From contig CAVWVF010000004.1 of assembly GCA_963758335.1 (NCBI GenBank), positions 682,001-746,000 on the forward strand: DNA of 64,000 bases. The letters run 5' to 3'. The notes below the pieces were generated by a model that saw only the letters and a list, made by a program, of their open reading frames with translations, had not been told where the DNA came from and searched no databases. Origin of the DNA: Roseiarcus sp963758335. Its GTDB lineage: Bacteria > Pseudomonadota > Alphaproteobacteria > Rhizobiales > Beijerinckiaceae. Both the position numbers and the translations under genes were made by a program. Positions within the stretch are counted from its first letter, which is position 1. Each line of letters opens with the position of its first letter. Shown piece by piece: positions 27,650 to 37,018 of the stretch.

Positions 27650-28669
27650 ATGCGCGTCTACTATGACCGGGATTCCGACCTCAATCTGATCAAGGGCAAG
27701 AAGGTCGCCGTGGTGGGCTACGGGAGCCAAGGCCACGCCCATTTGCTCAACCTGCGCGACAGCGGCGTCAAGGACATCGCAGTCGCTCTGCGGTCGGCGT
27801 CGCGCTCGGCCAAGAAGGCGGAAGCGGAGGGCCTGAAGGTCACGGATGTTCCGGGCGCCGCCAAATGGGCCGAAGTCGTGATGGTGCTGACGCCGGACGA
27901 ACTGCAGGCCGACATCTATCGCGATGAACTTGCGCCCAACATGAAGCAGGGCGCCGCGTTGATGTTCGCTCATGGCCTCAACGTGCACTTCAATCTGATC
28001 GAGCCGCGCGCCGATCTCGACGTGTTGATGGTCGCTCCAAAAGGGCCGGGACACACGGTGCGCTCCGAATACAAGCGGGGCGGAGGCGTTCCGTGTCTCA
28101 TCGCAATTTATCAGGACGCGAGCGGCAACGCGCACGATCTGGGACTGTCCTACGCCTCGGCCATCGGCGGCGGCCGCGCGGGGGTCATTGAAACGACGTT
28201 CCGCGAGGAGTGCGAGACGGATCTGTTCGGCGAGCAGGTGGTGCTCTGCGGCGGCCTCGTCGAGCTCATCCGGGCCGGCTATGAGACCCTGGTCGAGGCG
28301 GGCTACGCGCCTGAAATGGCCTATTTCGAATGCCTGCACGAGGTGAAGCTTATTGTCGACCTCATCTACGAGGGCGGCATCGCCAACATGAACTACTCGA
28401 TCTCGAACACCGCAGAGTACGGCGAGTACGTGAGCGGCCCCCGCATCATTACCCCCGCCGCGAAAGCCGAGATGAGGCGCGTGCTTGACGACATCCAGTC
28501 GGGCAAGTTCACCCGCGACTGGATGCTCGAGAATAAAGTCAACCAGACCTCATTCAAGGCGATGCGCGCGCGGGCCAACGCCCATCCGATCGAGGAGGTC
28601 GGCGCCAAACTGCGGGCGATGATGCCCTGGATCGGCAAGAACAAGCTGGTGGACAAGGATCGGAACTGA
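27650..28669 (+). CDS. ilvC: Ketol-acid reductoisomerase (NADP+)
   Basis: Second common step of valine, leucine and isoleucine synthesis: Mg2+-dependent isomerisation and NADPH reduction of acetolactate or acetohydroxybutyrate. 339 residues, class I. MRVYYDRDSDLNLIKGKKVA, GYGSQGHAHLLNLRDSG (nucleotide loop), MVAPKGPGHTVRSEY, ETTFREECETDLFGEQVVLC, FECLHEVKLIVDLIYEGG (metal ligands). ATG 27650 follows AAGGA. A single-gene unit; no leader peptide was found. Confidence 0.96.
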   Translation: MRVYYDRDSDLNLIKGKKVAVVGYGSQGHAHLLNLRDSGVKDIAVALRSASRSAKKAEAEGLKVTDVPGAAKWAEVVMVLTPDELQADIYRDELAPNMKQGAALMFAHGLNVHFNLIEPRADLDVLMVAPKGPGHTVRSEYKRGGGVPCLIAIYQDASGNAHDLGLSYASAIGGGRAGVIETTFREECETDLFGEQVVLCGGLVELIRAGYETLVEAGYAPEMAYFECLHEVKLIVDLIYEGGIANMNYSISNTAEYGEYVSGPRIITPAAKAEMRRVLDDIQSGKFTRDWMLENKVNQTSFKAMRARANAHPIEEVGAKLRAMMPWIGKNKLVDKDRN

Positions 28670-28787
28670 ACTTCGCAGGATCATCGAGTGGTCGACGGGG
28701 GACGAATTTCGGGCCGATTTCCGCTGGACAGCCCGGCGCCCCTTTGGTACATGCCGGCCTTCCCGGGCAAGGCTCGGCGATTTCGAT

Positions 28788-28863
<76 letters not shown>

Positions 28864-29387
28864 TCGAAGGCCCTGAAATCATTTAAATTATTCTCTCTAG
28901 GAAATTGGCCCCGAGATTGCGGACCCGTAGCGGACCCGCCCGGCCCGGTTTTCGGACGTTGCACCAGTCGCGGCGGGGGGAGAACGGCACGGCCCTTCGA
29001 CCCGCGTCTCGGTTGGACCGCCCAGTCGGCCCGGCGAGAAAGCAAAACCCCGCCTTTTGTAGCCCAATTGGTCCTGGGGCCGGGACGATCGGGAGGCCCT
29101 TTTCCTTCCCTCCCCCGGAAAAACCGCAGTGTCGCCAAGCGAATGCAATATCGACCGCGGAGCCCGGCAAGCACCGCTACAGATTTGACAGACGCAACGG
29201 TTGGCGCGAGCCGCCGCGCTCCTTGCTGGCGCGAAAGGCAAGCGCCTTCGCGATTGATAGCCTGACAACGCCGCGCACACCTAACCAGAAGGCGCGAGCG
29301 CTTAGCGGAAAGGACAGTCGGACAGAATGACTCTGCCCGACCGTCCGCCTATCCTAGGCGGCGCCAACCGAACCTAATTAGGAGAGA
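28864..29387. other. Intergenic region downstream of tRNA-Lys, no gene seen
   Basis: About 520 bases with no credible reading frame. The frames present are out of register with any codon bias and show no motifs. No partial copy of the tRNA 3' end and no integrase were found, so there is no support for a tRNA-integrated island here, although mobile DNA starts directly beyond. Confidence 0.55.
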
Positions 29388-29500
29388 ATGATGACGACCT
29401 TCACGTTTCAAGGTGTTTCTCGTAAGAATTATACCTACTCTCTCGTCGTCGCTGAGACCAAGAATTTATCAAGACAACCAGGAAATTTCATTTTCGCTAG

Positions 29501-31097
29501 CAGCCTGTCGGACTGGGGGGTTGCGGTTGATCGCCGCGAATGATTTTGGCGGTTGCGGCGGCGCCGGGGCGTTGAGTTGGGTGCAGAAAGCGGTTGAAGG
29601 GGCCGGAGATCGGCGTTTCCTGGGGACCTGTCCGCCGAGCCGGCGCACCTCAGGCTTGTCAGGCCGGGACGAGGGCGAACATCCGCTTGATGTTCCAGAC
29701 CATGGTGACGAGGCTCCATTCGCCGCGCGCGCCCGCGAGGCCGCGCAGCGAAAATTGACGGAATCCCAGCGCCGATTTGATGATCCCGAACACCGGCTCC
29801 GGCATCTGCTTGCGCAGCGCGTAAAGCGCCCGGCCTGCCGGCGTCTTCAGCCGATGCGCCATCGCCTCGACCGGCGTTGGATCTTGCGGCGCTTCCGGCG
29901 CCGCTTGGAAGAGCTCGGCCAACGGTGGATGATGCGGCTGACGGCCCATGGCGATCAGCGGTTCGATCCCCGCCTTGTCGCAAGCCGCGACGTTCGCCGC
30001 GCTGAAATAGCCTGTATCCGCCAGCAGGCATTCGGGCTTGCCCAGTTCGTCGGCAAGAGCCTCGATCTTGTCCAGCATCGGTTCGAGTTGCTGCTTGTCG
30101 TTGGGCGCCTGGCTCACGGCGCTCGCCACCACCAGCAGACTTCCCGCCGCCACCGCGGGCCTGGGCGTTGTAGCATTGATCGAAGCCGCCGCCGGCCACC
30201 GGCATGATGCGCGACTCCTCGTCGGTCAGGTTGATCTGGTCGTTGGGGCGCGGCCCCTCGACCGGAGGTTCGGGAGGCTTGTCGCGCGGCTGTTTCCCGC
30301 TCGCCTCCGCCTTCGCCTGCCGCGCCGCGAGCCTGGCTTCGTGCTCCGCCTGCTCGCGCGCATGGCGTTCCTTGGCCCGCGCCTCGATCTTCGCCCGCGC
30401 CTCGGCCAGCTTGCGCAACCGCTCTTCGCGCCGCGCCAGTTCGTCCGGTATCGACATGCCGTCGGGAATGTCCGCCGCGTCGGCAGCTTCGGCTTTGGCC
30501 ATCAGATCGGCGACTTCGGCTTTCAACTGCGCCTCGACCTTGCCGGCGTGTTCATAAGACAGCGCGCTGTGCCGGCTGGCCTTGGCGTGAATCTTCGTGC
30601 CGTCCAGCGCCACCGTCCCCATCTTCAGAACGCCCATCTCCCGCGCCAGCAGCAGCACTTGAACGAACAGAGCTTCGATCTCCGCCAGAAAACGCCGCCT
30701 GAAGCTCGCGATCGTGTCGTGGTCGGGATGATCGTTGGCCGCGATGAACCGGAACGCCACCGAGTCATAAGTCGCACGCTCCAGCTTGCGGCTCGAAAAC
30801 ACGCCCGTCGCATAGCCGTAAACCAGAATGCCCAGCAGCATTCGCGGATGATACGACGCCGACCCGGAACCGCGATAACTGCCGCTCATCGCGCGAAGAT
30901 CGAGCCCGTCGACAACCTCCACGACAAATCGCGCCAGATGTTTCTCGGGAAGCCATTCGTCGACCGAGGGAGGCAGCAAGAACCCCGTCTCGCGATCGAT
31001 CGTACGAAAATTGCTCATCAAAAAAGCCCGCCGCCCTGCGCGAATCAATGCCTGATTCTAGCGTAATCGCAGGCGCGGCGTTAAGTCCGACAGGCTG
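29501..31097 (-). mobile_element. IS1182-type insertion sequence with CTAG target duplication
   Basis: 1597 bp bounded by perfect 14-base inverted repeats CAGCCTGTCGGACT. Direct CTAG repeats at 29497-29500 and 31098-31101 flank it. One transposase gene on the minus strand fills it. The intact ends suggest recent insertion, although the transposase frame is broken by one extra C. Confidence 0.88.
29659..31018 (-). pseudogene. IS1182-family transposase, one frameshift
   Basis: The N-terminal part from 31018 reads MSNFRTIDRETGFLLPPSVD, EWLPEKHLARFVVEVVDGLD, YHPRMLLGILVYGYATGVFS, FRFIAANDHPDHDTIASFRR and GTVALDGTKIHAKASRHSAL. After FDQCYNAQA the frame changes near 30150 to VAAGSLLVVASAVSQAPNDK, CLLADTGYFSAANVAACDKA and IKSALGFRQFSLRGLAGARG. 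The break coincides with CAGGCCCGCGG where CAGGCCGCGG would keep frame, an extra C in a homopolymer. Catalytic Asp/Glu residues remain. Possibly an active element with a sequencing error. Confidence 0.85.
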
Positions 31098-31330
31098 CTA
31101 GAGGAGATGCGTTGAGACCGACTCCTGTGCTCATTAGCAAAGCAGACAATCTCCGAGAATACCTCCAAGAATTGTTCGTGCCCGGAGGATTTTTGGACAT
31201 CGCCAAACACTCTTACGGCGCTACGTTTCTGTATGTGCACGTTGATTTGGAACGTGCCCCTGCAAAGCGTCAGGCGGAGAAAGATGATCTAGAGGTGGCT
31301 TATCGCCCGGAAATGAATTCCCGGGGATAA

Positions 31331-31579
31331 CATGGCGGATTACGCCGTCACGTTCGAGGCCAACATAAAAGTCGACTAATCGTTTTGTAATTAGGGTATC
31401 AATGGGGGACTCAAAAAAGCCTGCGATGGACCACTTTACGCAACTCAAAAGTGACCGGAACATTGACACCCCCTCCCATTCGGCTAGAATGATCTAGCCG
31501 ATGAGGCGTCATCGTCATGCGCTCCAAACGAGGCGGCAACCTCGTCGAGCAAATCTCAAGATAGCCGCAAGCGCCTGCT
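31331..31579. other. Short spacer, no gene seen
   Basis: About 250 bases after the GIY-YIG-like gene. Contains GCTAGAATGATCTAGC, a short inverted repeat at about 31480-31497. No coding motif was recognised on either strand. Confidence 0.4.
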
Positions 31580-31882
31580 TTGACTAGCGGCGCGCTTCTG
31601 CGCTCTTCTTCTCCTGCTCGCGACGAGAATACACCTCTGAAGGGGTCGCTCATAGGGAGCGACCTGAGCACAATTGGTGATAAGATCAAAGGCGCCGGCC
31701 TGAACAGGAGCCGGCTTAGCCCGAGTGTGGGATACGAGCCCCAGCTAAACGCGAAGGGCGAACGGCTGATTTGGTTGGAGTCGACCGTTGTCGACCGTCT
31801 CATGGCCATGCGCGGCCCGGCCGAAAGCTACAGCGACGTGATCCTGCGGCTAATCGAGTTGGAGGCGGCACAGCGGCCCTAG
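31580..31882 (+). CDS. Small protein of unknown function (GESYSDVILRL-type)
   Basis: The frame is open from TTG at 31580; the start is uncertain. The convincing part begins about 31725: YEPQLNAKGERLIWLESTVV, DRLMAMRGPAESYSDVILRL, IELEAAQRP. Proteins ending in (R)GP(G)ESYSDVILRL recur in accessory DNA of Rhizobiales and resemble small ribbon-helix-helix or antitoxin-like proteins, but I cannot assign a function. It overlaps the next gene's stop by four bases on the opposite strand. Confidence 0.45.
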   Translation: MTSGALLRSSSPARDENTPLKGSLIGSDLSTIGDKIKGAGLNRSRLSPSVGYEPQLNAKGERLIWLESTVVDRLMAMRGPAESYSDVILRLIELEAAQRP

Positions 31883-32136
31883 CGGCTGCGGCCGCGCCTT
31901 GGAAACATCAGCACCTCGCGACGGCGCGGCGGCGGAGCGTTCCCTTGCTCGCCGACTATCCGGATCAGCTCGTCAATCTGGTCGAGCTTTTGCGCCGACT
32001 CCGGTTCTGGCGTTGGCAACTCGCCGCGGTCGCTGAAATCCGTGTCCATCGCCATGCGGGTTGCGGTGTCGACGCGATCGGGCTTGCCTGTCTTGCCCAA
32101 GACCGCGTCCGCGATTGAACGCAACCAGGCCAGCAT
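31879..32136 (-). CDS. Small protein coupled to the PLD-nuclease gene
   Basis: 85 residues beginning MLAWLRSIADAVLGKTGKPD and ending RRREVLMFPRRGRSR. The ATG directly follows the stop of the nuclease gene (TGAATG), a classic translational-coupling layout. No Cys, no signal peptide; amphipathic N-terminal helix and basic tail. Function unknown; the coupling makes an immunity or accessory role for the nuclease conceivable, but there is no direct evidence. Confidence 0.5.
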   Translation of the reverse strand: MLAWLRSIADAVLGKTGKPDRVDTATRMAMDTDFSDRGELPTPEPESAQKLDQIDELIRIVGEQGNAPPPRRREVLMFPRRGRSR

Positions 32137-32667
32137 TCACTTCGGCTCCAGCGCCTCGATCGCCGGCCCGAATTCGATCATGGGCTCGGCCGCGTCCCAC
32201 ATGCGCGCAAAGTGCCCCTCGAATTTTGCCGCGGTGCCAGCGTCGCGGATGACGATTAGGTCATTGTCCTGGGCGCGCTCGCCGCTCGTGCTGAAATTTG
32301 CGGAGCCTGTGCGCAGCGTCTCGCCGTCGATTGCATAAGCCTTCAGGTGCATGAAGGGGCCGCCGCGCTTGATCCTCACATTGTCCGATAAGTCGCCGAG
32401 TTTCACGAAGTCGTGCCGCTCCGGTGGGTCTAGGACAATTCGGATGACGACGCCGCGGCGCTCCGCATCGTTCAATGCGTCGAGCACAACGGGATCTGTG
32501 AGGGCGTAGGACGCCAGGTCGATCGAGCGCTTGGCGGTCGCAATAAGGGCCGCGTCGATCGCGTCTAACCGCTCCTCGGGGGAGTAGTGAACCTCTTGTG
32601 TCATCGCGGACGAAGAGACGGCAAGCATCGCTAGGAATGCCGCGCCAATGGCCGCTCCCGCCCGCAT
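32137..32667 (-). CDS. Secreted phospholipase D-like endonuclease (Nuc/EndA type)
   Basis: 176 residues from ATG 32667, giving a signal peptide (MRAGAAIGAAFLAMLAVSSS) with cleavage near AMT-QE; a longer frame to 32760 lacks it. One HKD motif: HLKAYAIDGETLRTGSANFS, as in single-HKD Nuc nucleases that dimerise to form the active site. RSIDLASYALTDPVVLDALN and VVIRIVLDPPE complete the fold. Plasmid-borne Nuc proteins are periplasmic non-specific nucleases. It lies just left of the Tni transposon. Confidence 0.82.
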   Translation of the reverse strand: MRAGAAIGAAFLAMLAVSSSAMTQEVHYSPEERLDAIDAALIATAKRSIDLASYALTDPVVLDALNDAERRGVVIRIVLDPPERHDFVKLGDLSDNVRIKRGGPFMHLKAYAIDGETLRTGSANFSTSGERAQDNDLIVIRDAGTAAKFEGHFARMWDAAEPMIEFGPAIEALEPK

Positions 32668-32768
32668 CGTCAGCCCTCGAATCCCCGCCCAAGCGCCGCA
32701 GCGCCGATTTCCGCTGTCACGTTGCGCTTTATCGTGAGACGCCGGATGACGTGTTTTCATTCACTTAT

Positions 32769-32842
32769 CGTTGCACTTAACCTGCGACATTGCACCTAAT
32801 CGTGAGATTCTCACTTGGTCTATTGCACCTAATGTGAGATTC
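32769..32842 (+). repeat. Left-end terminal repeats of the Tni transposon (three copies)
   Basis: CGTTGCACTTAA at 32769, CATTGCACCTAATCGTGAGA at 32788 and TATTGCACCTAATGTGAGAT at 32821, all same orientation. They match the right-end copies in reverse complement. They sit just before tniA and would also overlap its promoter, as in related transposons that self-regulate. Confidence 0.85.
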
Positions 32843-32874
32843 TTGGTCTCGCCCGTCGAACAAAGATTCGGATC

Positions 32875-34469
32875 ATGAGCGAGACGGAACCTAAGTCCGA
32901 TGATCCCCGCGATTGGGAGGAAGCTTGCAGGCGCGAGGACGCCGTAAGGAAATTCGTTCAGCGCAGGGACGACGGCCAAAAGGGCGCGAGCGTCAAACAG
33001 CTTGCGCGGGGGCTGGGGCTCAGTCGCGCGACGACCTATCGAATGATCGAACTGTTTCGGGCCGGCGGCACAGTGACATCCCTGATCGGAAAAGCCCCGG
33101 GTCGCCCCCGCGGTCATCGCGCTCTGGACTCCAAGCGAGAGGGCTTGATCCGGGAAGCGATCGAAACGTTTTACCTCAAGCCAACGAAGCCACCTATCGC
33201 GCGTCTGGTCCACGAAATCCGCACGCGCTGCCTCGCACACGGCTTGCCGCCGCCGAACTGGCGCACTGTCAAAGCGCGCCTCACAGATATTGACGTGCGC
33301 GCGAAGGCTCGGAAACGCGGCGACGTTGCTTTGCTCAAGTCAACCATTGCCGTACCTGGCGAATATCGCGCCTCGCGCCCCTTGGAGATCGTGCAGATTG
33401 ATCACACGAGGGTCGATCTCATCGTCGTCGATGAACAAACACGAGAACCGCTCGGCCGGCCATGGATCACCCTCGCGATGGATGTTTTCACCCGTATGGT
33501 GACGGGTTTCTATCTCACAATGGACGCTCCCTCGCGCCTTTCGATCAGCCTATGTCTCCTGCACGCTGCGTTTGACAAAGGCGCTTGGCTTCGCGAGCGA
33601 GAAATCGACAACGATTGGCACATCGCCGGTCTTCCCGAATATCTTCACGCCGACAATGGCGCCGACTTTCGCAGCAGGGCCTTCATACGAGCCTGTCGTG
33701 ACGAAGGGATCAAGATCATCTGGCGCCCGCCAGGGACGCCCCATTTCGGCGGACATATCGAGCGATTGATCGGAACCCAGATGGGCGCGATCCACCTCTT
33801 GCCCGGAACGACCCAAAGCAATCCGAGCGAACTGGCGAAATATGATTCGGCTAAGCATTCGAGCCTGACTTTGCGCGAGCTTGAGCGGTTCATCGCCTTG
33901 GAGATCACAGGCAATTACCATCACGCCGTCCATGCAGCCCTTCGTCGGCCACCTATCGCGGTGTGGAAGGAACATGAGGGCGACACCCCGCTCCGACTTC
34001 CAAAGGATCGGATGCGGTTCTGGATATCCTTTCTGCCCGAAAAGGAGCGTGCTCTAAGACCGAACGGCGTCCATCTGTTCGATTTGCGTTACTGGTCGCC
34101 GGCGCTGACCGCCGATGTCGGTCGGACGAAGGGCAAGGTTCTCGTGAAATTCGATCCGCGAGACGCCCAAGGGGCGTGTTCGTCGAGGCGCGATACGCGG
34201 ACGTCACCCTACCCGCCATTACATTGAGGGAAGCGAACGCTGCGCGGAAACAGCTGAAGGCCAAGGGTCGCCGCGAGGTCGATATGCGCACGATCGTGGG
34301 AACCGCGGTCGCGCAACGTCAACTCGTTGAACGGGCCATTCGCCAAACCTCGATGGCGCGACGCGGCAATCGCAAATCTTCCCCTGGCGGCGCGAAAAAG
34401 GAGGACTACAGTTCTCTTCGCGGCGTCGATTCGCGCACGCCGATTCCCTTCGTCGAGGACATAGAGTGA
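32875..34469 (+). pseudogene. tniA: TniA-type DDE transposase (Mu/Tn7 TnsB family), one frameshift
   Basis: From ATG 32875: helix-turn-helix (KGASVKQLARGLGLSRATTY), then the integrase core with IVQIDHTRVDLIVVDEQT (first Asp), YLHADNGADFRSRAFIRACR (second Asp), FGGHIERLIGTQMGAIHLLP (Glu), and the Mu C-terminal beta-barrel (NGVHLFDLRYWSPALTADVG, KVLVKFDPRD). The frame changes near 34170 in a GGGG run; the second frame gives VFVEARYADVTLPAITLREA and a basic tail to 34469. Total about 530 residues, as expected. Confidence 0.85.
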
Positions 34470-34473
34470 TCTC

Positions 34474-35355
34474 GTGACGGAACCGCGATCGCACCTGACG
34501 CCGGCGGCGGCAGCTTTGCTCGCCGAGACCGCCGAAAGGCGCATCCGAGCCATCCTTTCTGAGCGCTGGGTGCTATATCCACGGGCGAAGCAGGCGCTCG
34601 ATCACCTGAACCGGCTGGCCGTTCATCCCCGAACGACCCGCATGCCGTCGATTGCGATCTTTGGCGACAGCGGCATGGGCAAGACCATGATCATGCAGAG
34701 GTTCTGCGCCGAAAATCCACCTGGTTTTGACCCAGAACCCGGACGTGAGCGGACACCCATTCTTGCTCTCCAGATGAGCGGGCAACCGAACGAGCGAAGG
34801 CTCTATTCGCACATCCTGGCGGCGCTCGGCGCCCCACAAGGACCCCGATCCGAGATTTCGCGGCTCGAACGATCGGCGCTATCGCTTCTTAAGACGATCG
34901 GCGTGCAGGCGTTGGTGATCGACGAGATTCATAACATCCTTGCCGGGACCCACCGCGAGCAAAGGATCGTGCTCAACGCCTTGCGGTTCCTAAGCAACGA
35001 GTTGAAAATCTCGCTGATTTGCTTCGGGGTGACGGACGCGCGCGAAGCGATCAGCGGCGATGTTCAGCTCGCGCGTCGCTTCGATGAGCTAACCCTCCCG
35101 CGCTGGTCAGCCGACGCCCGGTACGAAGCGCTCATCATCTCCATCTTGCGGAATATGCCTCTCCGCGAGCCCACGGTCCTGACAGCAAAATCGCTGCGCC
35201 GAATCTTACAGGTCACGGAAGGTCTGACAGCCCTTATTTTCCGAATGCTCAACGAACTCGCCATAGAGGCGGTGAAGACCGGGGTCGAGCGGATCACCGA
35301 TAACGCCGTCGAGCGGTGGAAGCCCTCTATCGAGATCGAGGCAGCCTTCCTATGA
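34474..35355 (+). CDS. tniB: TniB-type AAA+ ATPase, transposition target selector
   Basis: 293 residues from GTG 34474. Walker A GDSGMGKTMIMQRF, Walker B ALVIDEIHNILAGT, sensor region ISLICFGVTDAREAISGDVQ and ARRFDELTLPRWSADARYEA typical of TnsC/TniB. It recruits TniA to target DNA. Starts 4 bases after tniA and overlaps tniQ by ATGA. Confidence 0.93.
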   Translation: MTEPRSHLTPAAAALLAETAERRIRAILSERWVLYPRAKQALDHLNRLAVHPRTTRMPSIAIFGDSGMGKTMIMQRFCAENPPGFDPEPGRERTPILALQMSGQPNERRLYSHILAALGAPQGPRSEISRLERSALSLLKTIGVQALVIDEIHNILAGTHREQRIVLNALRFLSNELKISLICFGVTDAREAISGDVQLARRFDELTLPRWSADARYEALIISILRNMPLREPTVLTAKSLRRILQVTEGLTALIFRMLNELAIEAVKTGVERITDNAVERWKPSIEIEAAFL

Positions 35356-36347
35356 CGGTCGTCCATCACGCCACGAAAGGCCTGCCGGTCGTCCTAAAGC
35401 CGGTCGAAGACGAGCTTCTTTCATCTTGGATCGCCCGTCATGCCGAGTATTACAGCGTCAGCTCTCTCGCAATGCTGCGGCACTGCCTTCCCGACGCCAT
35501 TTCCCTAAGAGCCGCGGATCTGCGCCTCAGCAGCGAGCAAGCAGCCCGAATCGCGCATGTCTTCCATTCGACGCCTGCCGAAATTCGCCGCATGTCTCAC
35601 GCCGATATTCCGCAAGACGCGACGCAACTGTTGGCGCCCAAGGCAGTCCAGGCTTGTCTCTCGTGCGCTCAAGAGAATGAGCGACGAAACGCTGGTGCGG
35701 CAAGGTTGCGTAGTTCGCTTGAAGGTTGGCGGGTCACTTGCCGCATCTGCGGATCGGCGCTGGTCGAACTCGACGAACAGAGCCAACCGCGCCCTCGAGA
35801 TCGTGTAGCTACGTTCGCGCACCTTTGGCGCGAAGCCGTTCACGGACAAAATCTGTTCGAAAATGCGATCGTCAGTAACAGCTGGCCATGGGCGTCACCC
35901 ATTCACATTCTGCGCCTACTCCTCGTACGACGCAGTAGTCCGACTTGAAAACGCCCTCTTCCAGCGAGTGCGCCTGAATGAGGCTGGCCTCGTTGAGGTT
36001 CGCCTCGTCGCCGATCTCGACCAGCGTCGCCTCGCTGCAAGAGCGTCGACCTAAGCAAAGGGATCGACAAGGGTTGCGCTGCCAACCACATCGTCCCGGG
36101 TTTCGATGAAATCGTCCATCGGCTCAGCCTTCGGCCGCTCCGGCGGAGGCGTCTCGTTCTGCCAATATCAATCCGCCCTGCCCTCCTCGCCGCCGTCTCA
36201 ATTGTCGTCGATCGAGGACCAGACGCAATAAGCGCTCTGGCCGAAGCGACAATCGGGGGCTACCGGGGCCAGTTCGACAAGATCGTCTCGCAAATGCAGG
36301 CCGAAGTTCGTATTCGCCAAGCCGTCTCACAATTGCTGCAATTCTGA
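35352..36347 (+). pseudogene. tniQ: TniQ-family target-site protein, frame-broken
   Basis: ATG 35352 overlaps the tniB stop. Residues 1-198 are intact: EDELLSSWIARHAEYYSVSS, zinc-ligand region CLSCAQENERR and WRVTCRICGSALVELDEQ. Stops follow at 35946. The same frame resumes from about 36050 to 36347 with GFDEIVHRLSL, RPALLAAVSIVVDRGPDAIS and MQAEVRIRQAVSQLLQF, which looks like the native C-terminus. Two compensating indels in 35930-36030 would explain it. Right-end repeat 3 lies inside its last codons. Confidence 0.65.
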
Positions 36348-36426
36348 GACGACAGCCGAAGTTCGTCTCACGATTTCGTGCAATGAAATCGTAGAATCCG
36401 TTCGAATCTCACGATTAAGTGCAACG
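36324..36426 (-). repeat. Right-end terminal repeats of the Tni transposon (three copies)
   Basis: In plus orientation GTCTCACAATTGCTGCAATT at 36324, GTCTCACGATTTCGTGCAAT at 36365 and ATCTCACGATTAAGTGCAAC at 36406, inverted relative to the left end. Spacing about 40 bases. Confidence 0.85.
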
Positions 36427-36505
36427 CAACACCTGCAGAAAGCGCTTCTTCCGAGACGCATTCAATCGCATACCATCTCCCGCCGCGCGGCGGCGGCCTC
36501 GGCCT

Positions 36506-36922
36506 TCAGTGTCCTTCTTTCAACGCCGCAATGATGTCCGCGCGCTCCTTGGGGTCGGGAATACCGACAATGGTCATGGTCGTGCCCGGCAGATACTTGC
36601 TCGGTGATGCCAGGAACGCGTCCAGGTCCTCTTCGCTCCAGACCCCGCCGGCCGTCTTCAGTGTCAGCGAGTACCCATACCAAGCGGTGCGCGCCTTGGG
36701 CGCGCCGACAATTCCGTACAGTGGCGGCCCGACGCGCAATCCGCCCCCCTGGGTGACGCTGTGGCAGACGACGCATCGCTTCAGCGGCCCAGTACTGCTC
36801 GCGGTGTCGTCCACAGTCGGGGATACGGTGCCACCAGTCCATACGATGGCGGCCAGGATAGTGACGATCACGGCTATAGCCGCGATATACGGCACCGCCC
36901 GTTGCATGATCCGCACCCGCAT
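36506..36922 (-). CDS. Membrane-anchored class I c-type cytochrome
   Basis: 138 residues from ATG 36922. One N-terminal membrane helix (VPYIAAIAVIVTILAAIVW), haem motif KRCVVCHSV, and the distal Met in LPGTTMTIVGIPDP. Cytochrome c2/c550-like, periplasmic side. It is divergent from the hydrogenase operon with 259 bases between the starts. It could accept electrons from the hydrogenase or another periplasmic dehydrogenase, but Hyb-type hydrogenases normally use quinone through HybB, so the link is only positional. Confidence 0.85.
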   Translation of the reverse strand: MRVRIMQRAVPYIAAIAVIVTILAAIVWTGGTVSPTVDDTASSTGPLKRCVVCHSVTQGGGLRVGPPLYGIVGAPKARTAWYGYSLTLKTAGGVWSEEDLDAFLASPSKYLPGTTMTIVGIPDPKERADIIAALKEGH

Positions 36923-37004
36923 CAGAGCGCCCGCATCCGGTCGTAACAACAAGCTGACTGCCCTGCGGGCGCCGGCCGGTTAGGCGATTTTGTTCCGGCC
37001 GTCG

Positions 37005-37018
37005 TTGACGATCGTCAA
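37005..37018. promoter_or_regulatory. FNR/FixK-type palindromic site TTGACGATCGTCAA
   Basis: Perfect 14-base palindrome fitting TTGA-N6-TCAA, the binding site of FNR/FixK/CRP-family regulators. It lies 83 bases before the cytochrome start and 164 before the hydrogenase small-subunit start, in the shared divergent promoter region, and so could give oxygen-responsive control of either. No -24/-12 element of sigma-54 was convincingly found. Confidence 0.55.

Larger units (their letters stand above)
29388..31330 (+). pseudogene. GIY-YIG-like nuclease-family gene, interrupted by IS1182-type element
   Basis: The left piece (29388-29500; GGAGAGA before ATG) encodes MMTTFTFQGVSRKNYTYSLV and QPGNFIFA. 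The right piece (31102-31330) continues RGDALRPTPVLISKADNLRE, YLQELF, KHSYGATFLYVHVDLERAPA and KRQAEKDDLEVAYRPEMNSRG. Removing the insertion and one CTAG copy gives a clean 113-residue protein. The layout (N-terminal strand, ..PVLISKADNLREYL.., ..GATFLYVHV.., E near the end) resembles small GIY-YIG-superfamily proteins of the type often found alone in proteobacterial chromosomes. The family link is by pattern and moderate. Confidence 0.65.
32769..36426 (+). mobile_element. Compact TniA-TniB-TniQ (Tn5053/Tn402-like) transposon
   Basis: Three transposition genes bounded by families of terminal repeats: on the left 32769, 32788 and 32821, on the right (inverted) 36404, 36365 and 36324. The shared core is TTGCACCTAATCGTGAGA with variation. 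Multiple end repeats in inverted orientation are the hallmark of Tn7/Tn5053-type elements. There is no resolvase (tniR) and no cargo. No matching 5-bp duplication was found outside CGTTGCAC, so the exact termini remain uncertain. TniA and TniQ carry frame breaks. Confidence 0.8.

Noticed and set aside
32741..32770. TGT...ACA termini (Tn7-like) extending the Tni transposon outward to TGTTTTCATT and CGCAACA
   Set aside because: Distances from the first internal repeat differ on both sides and no 5-bp duplication results.
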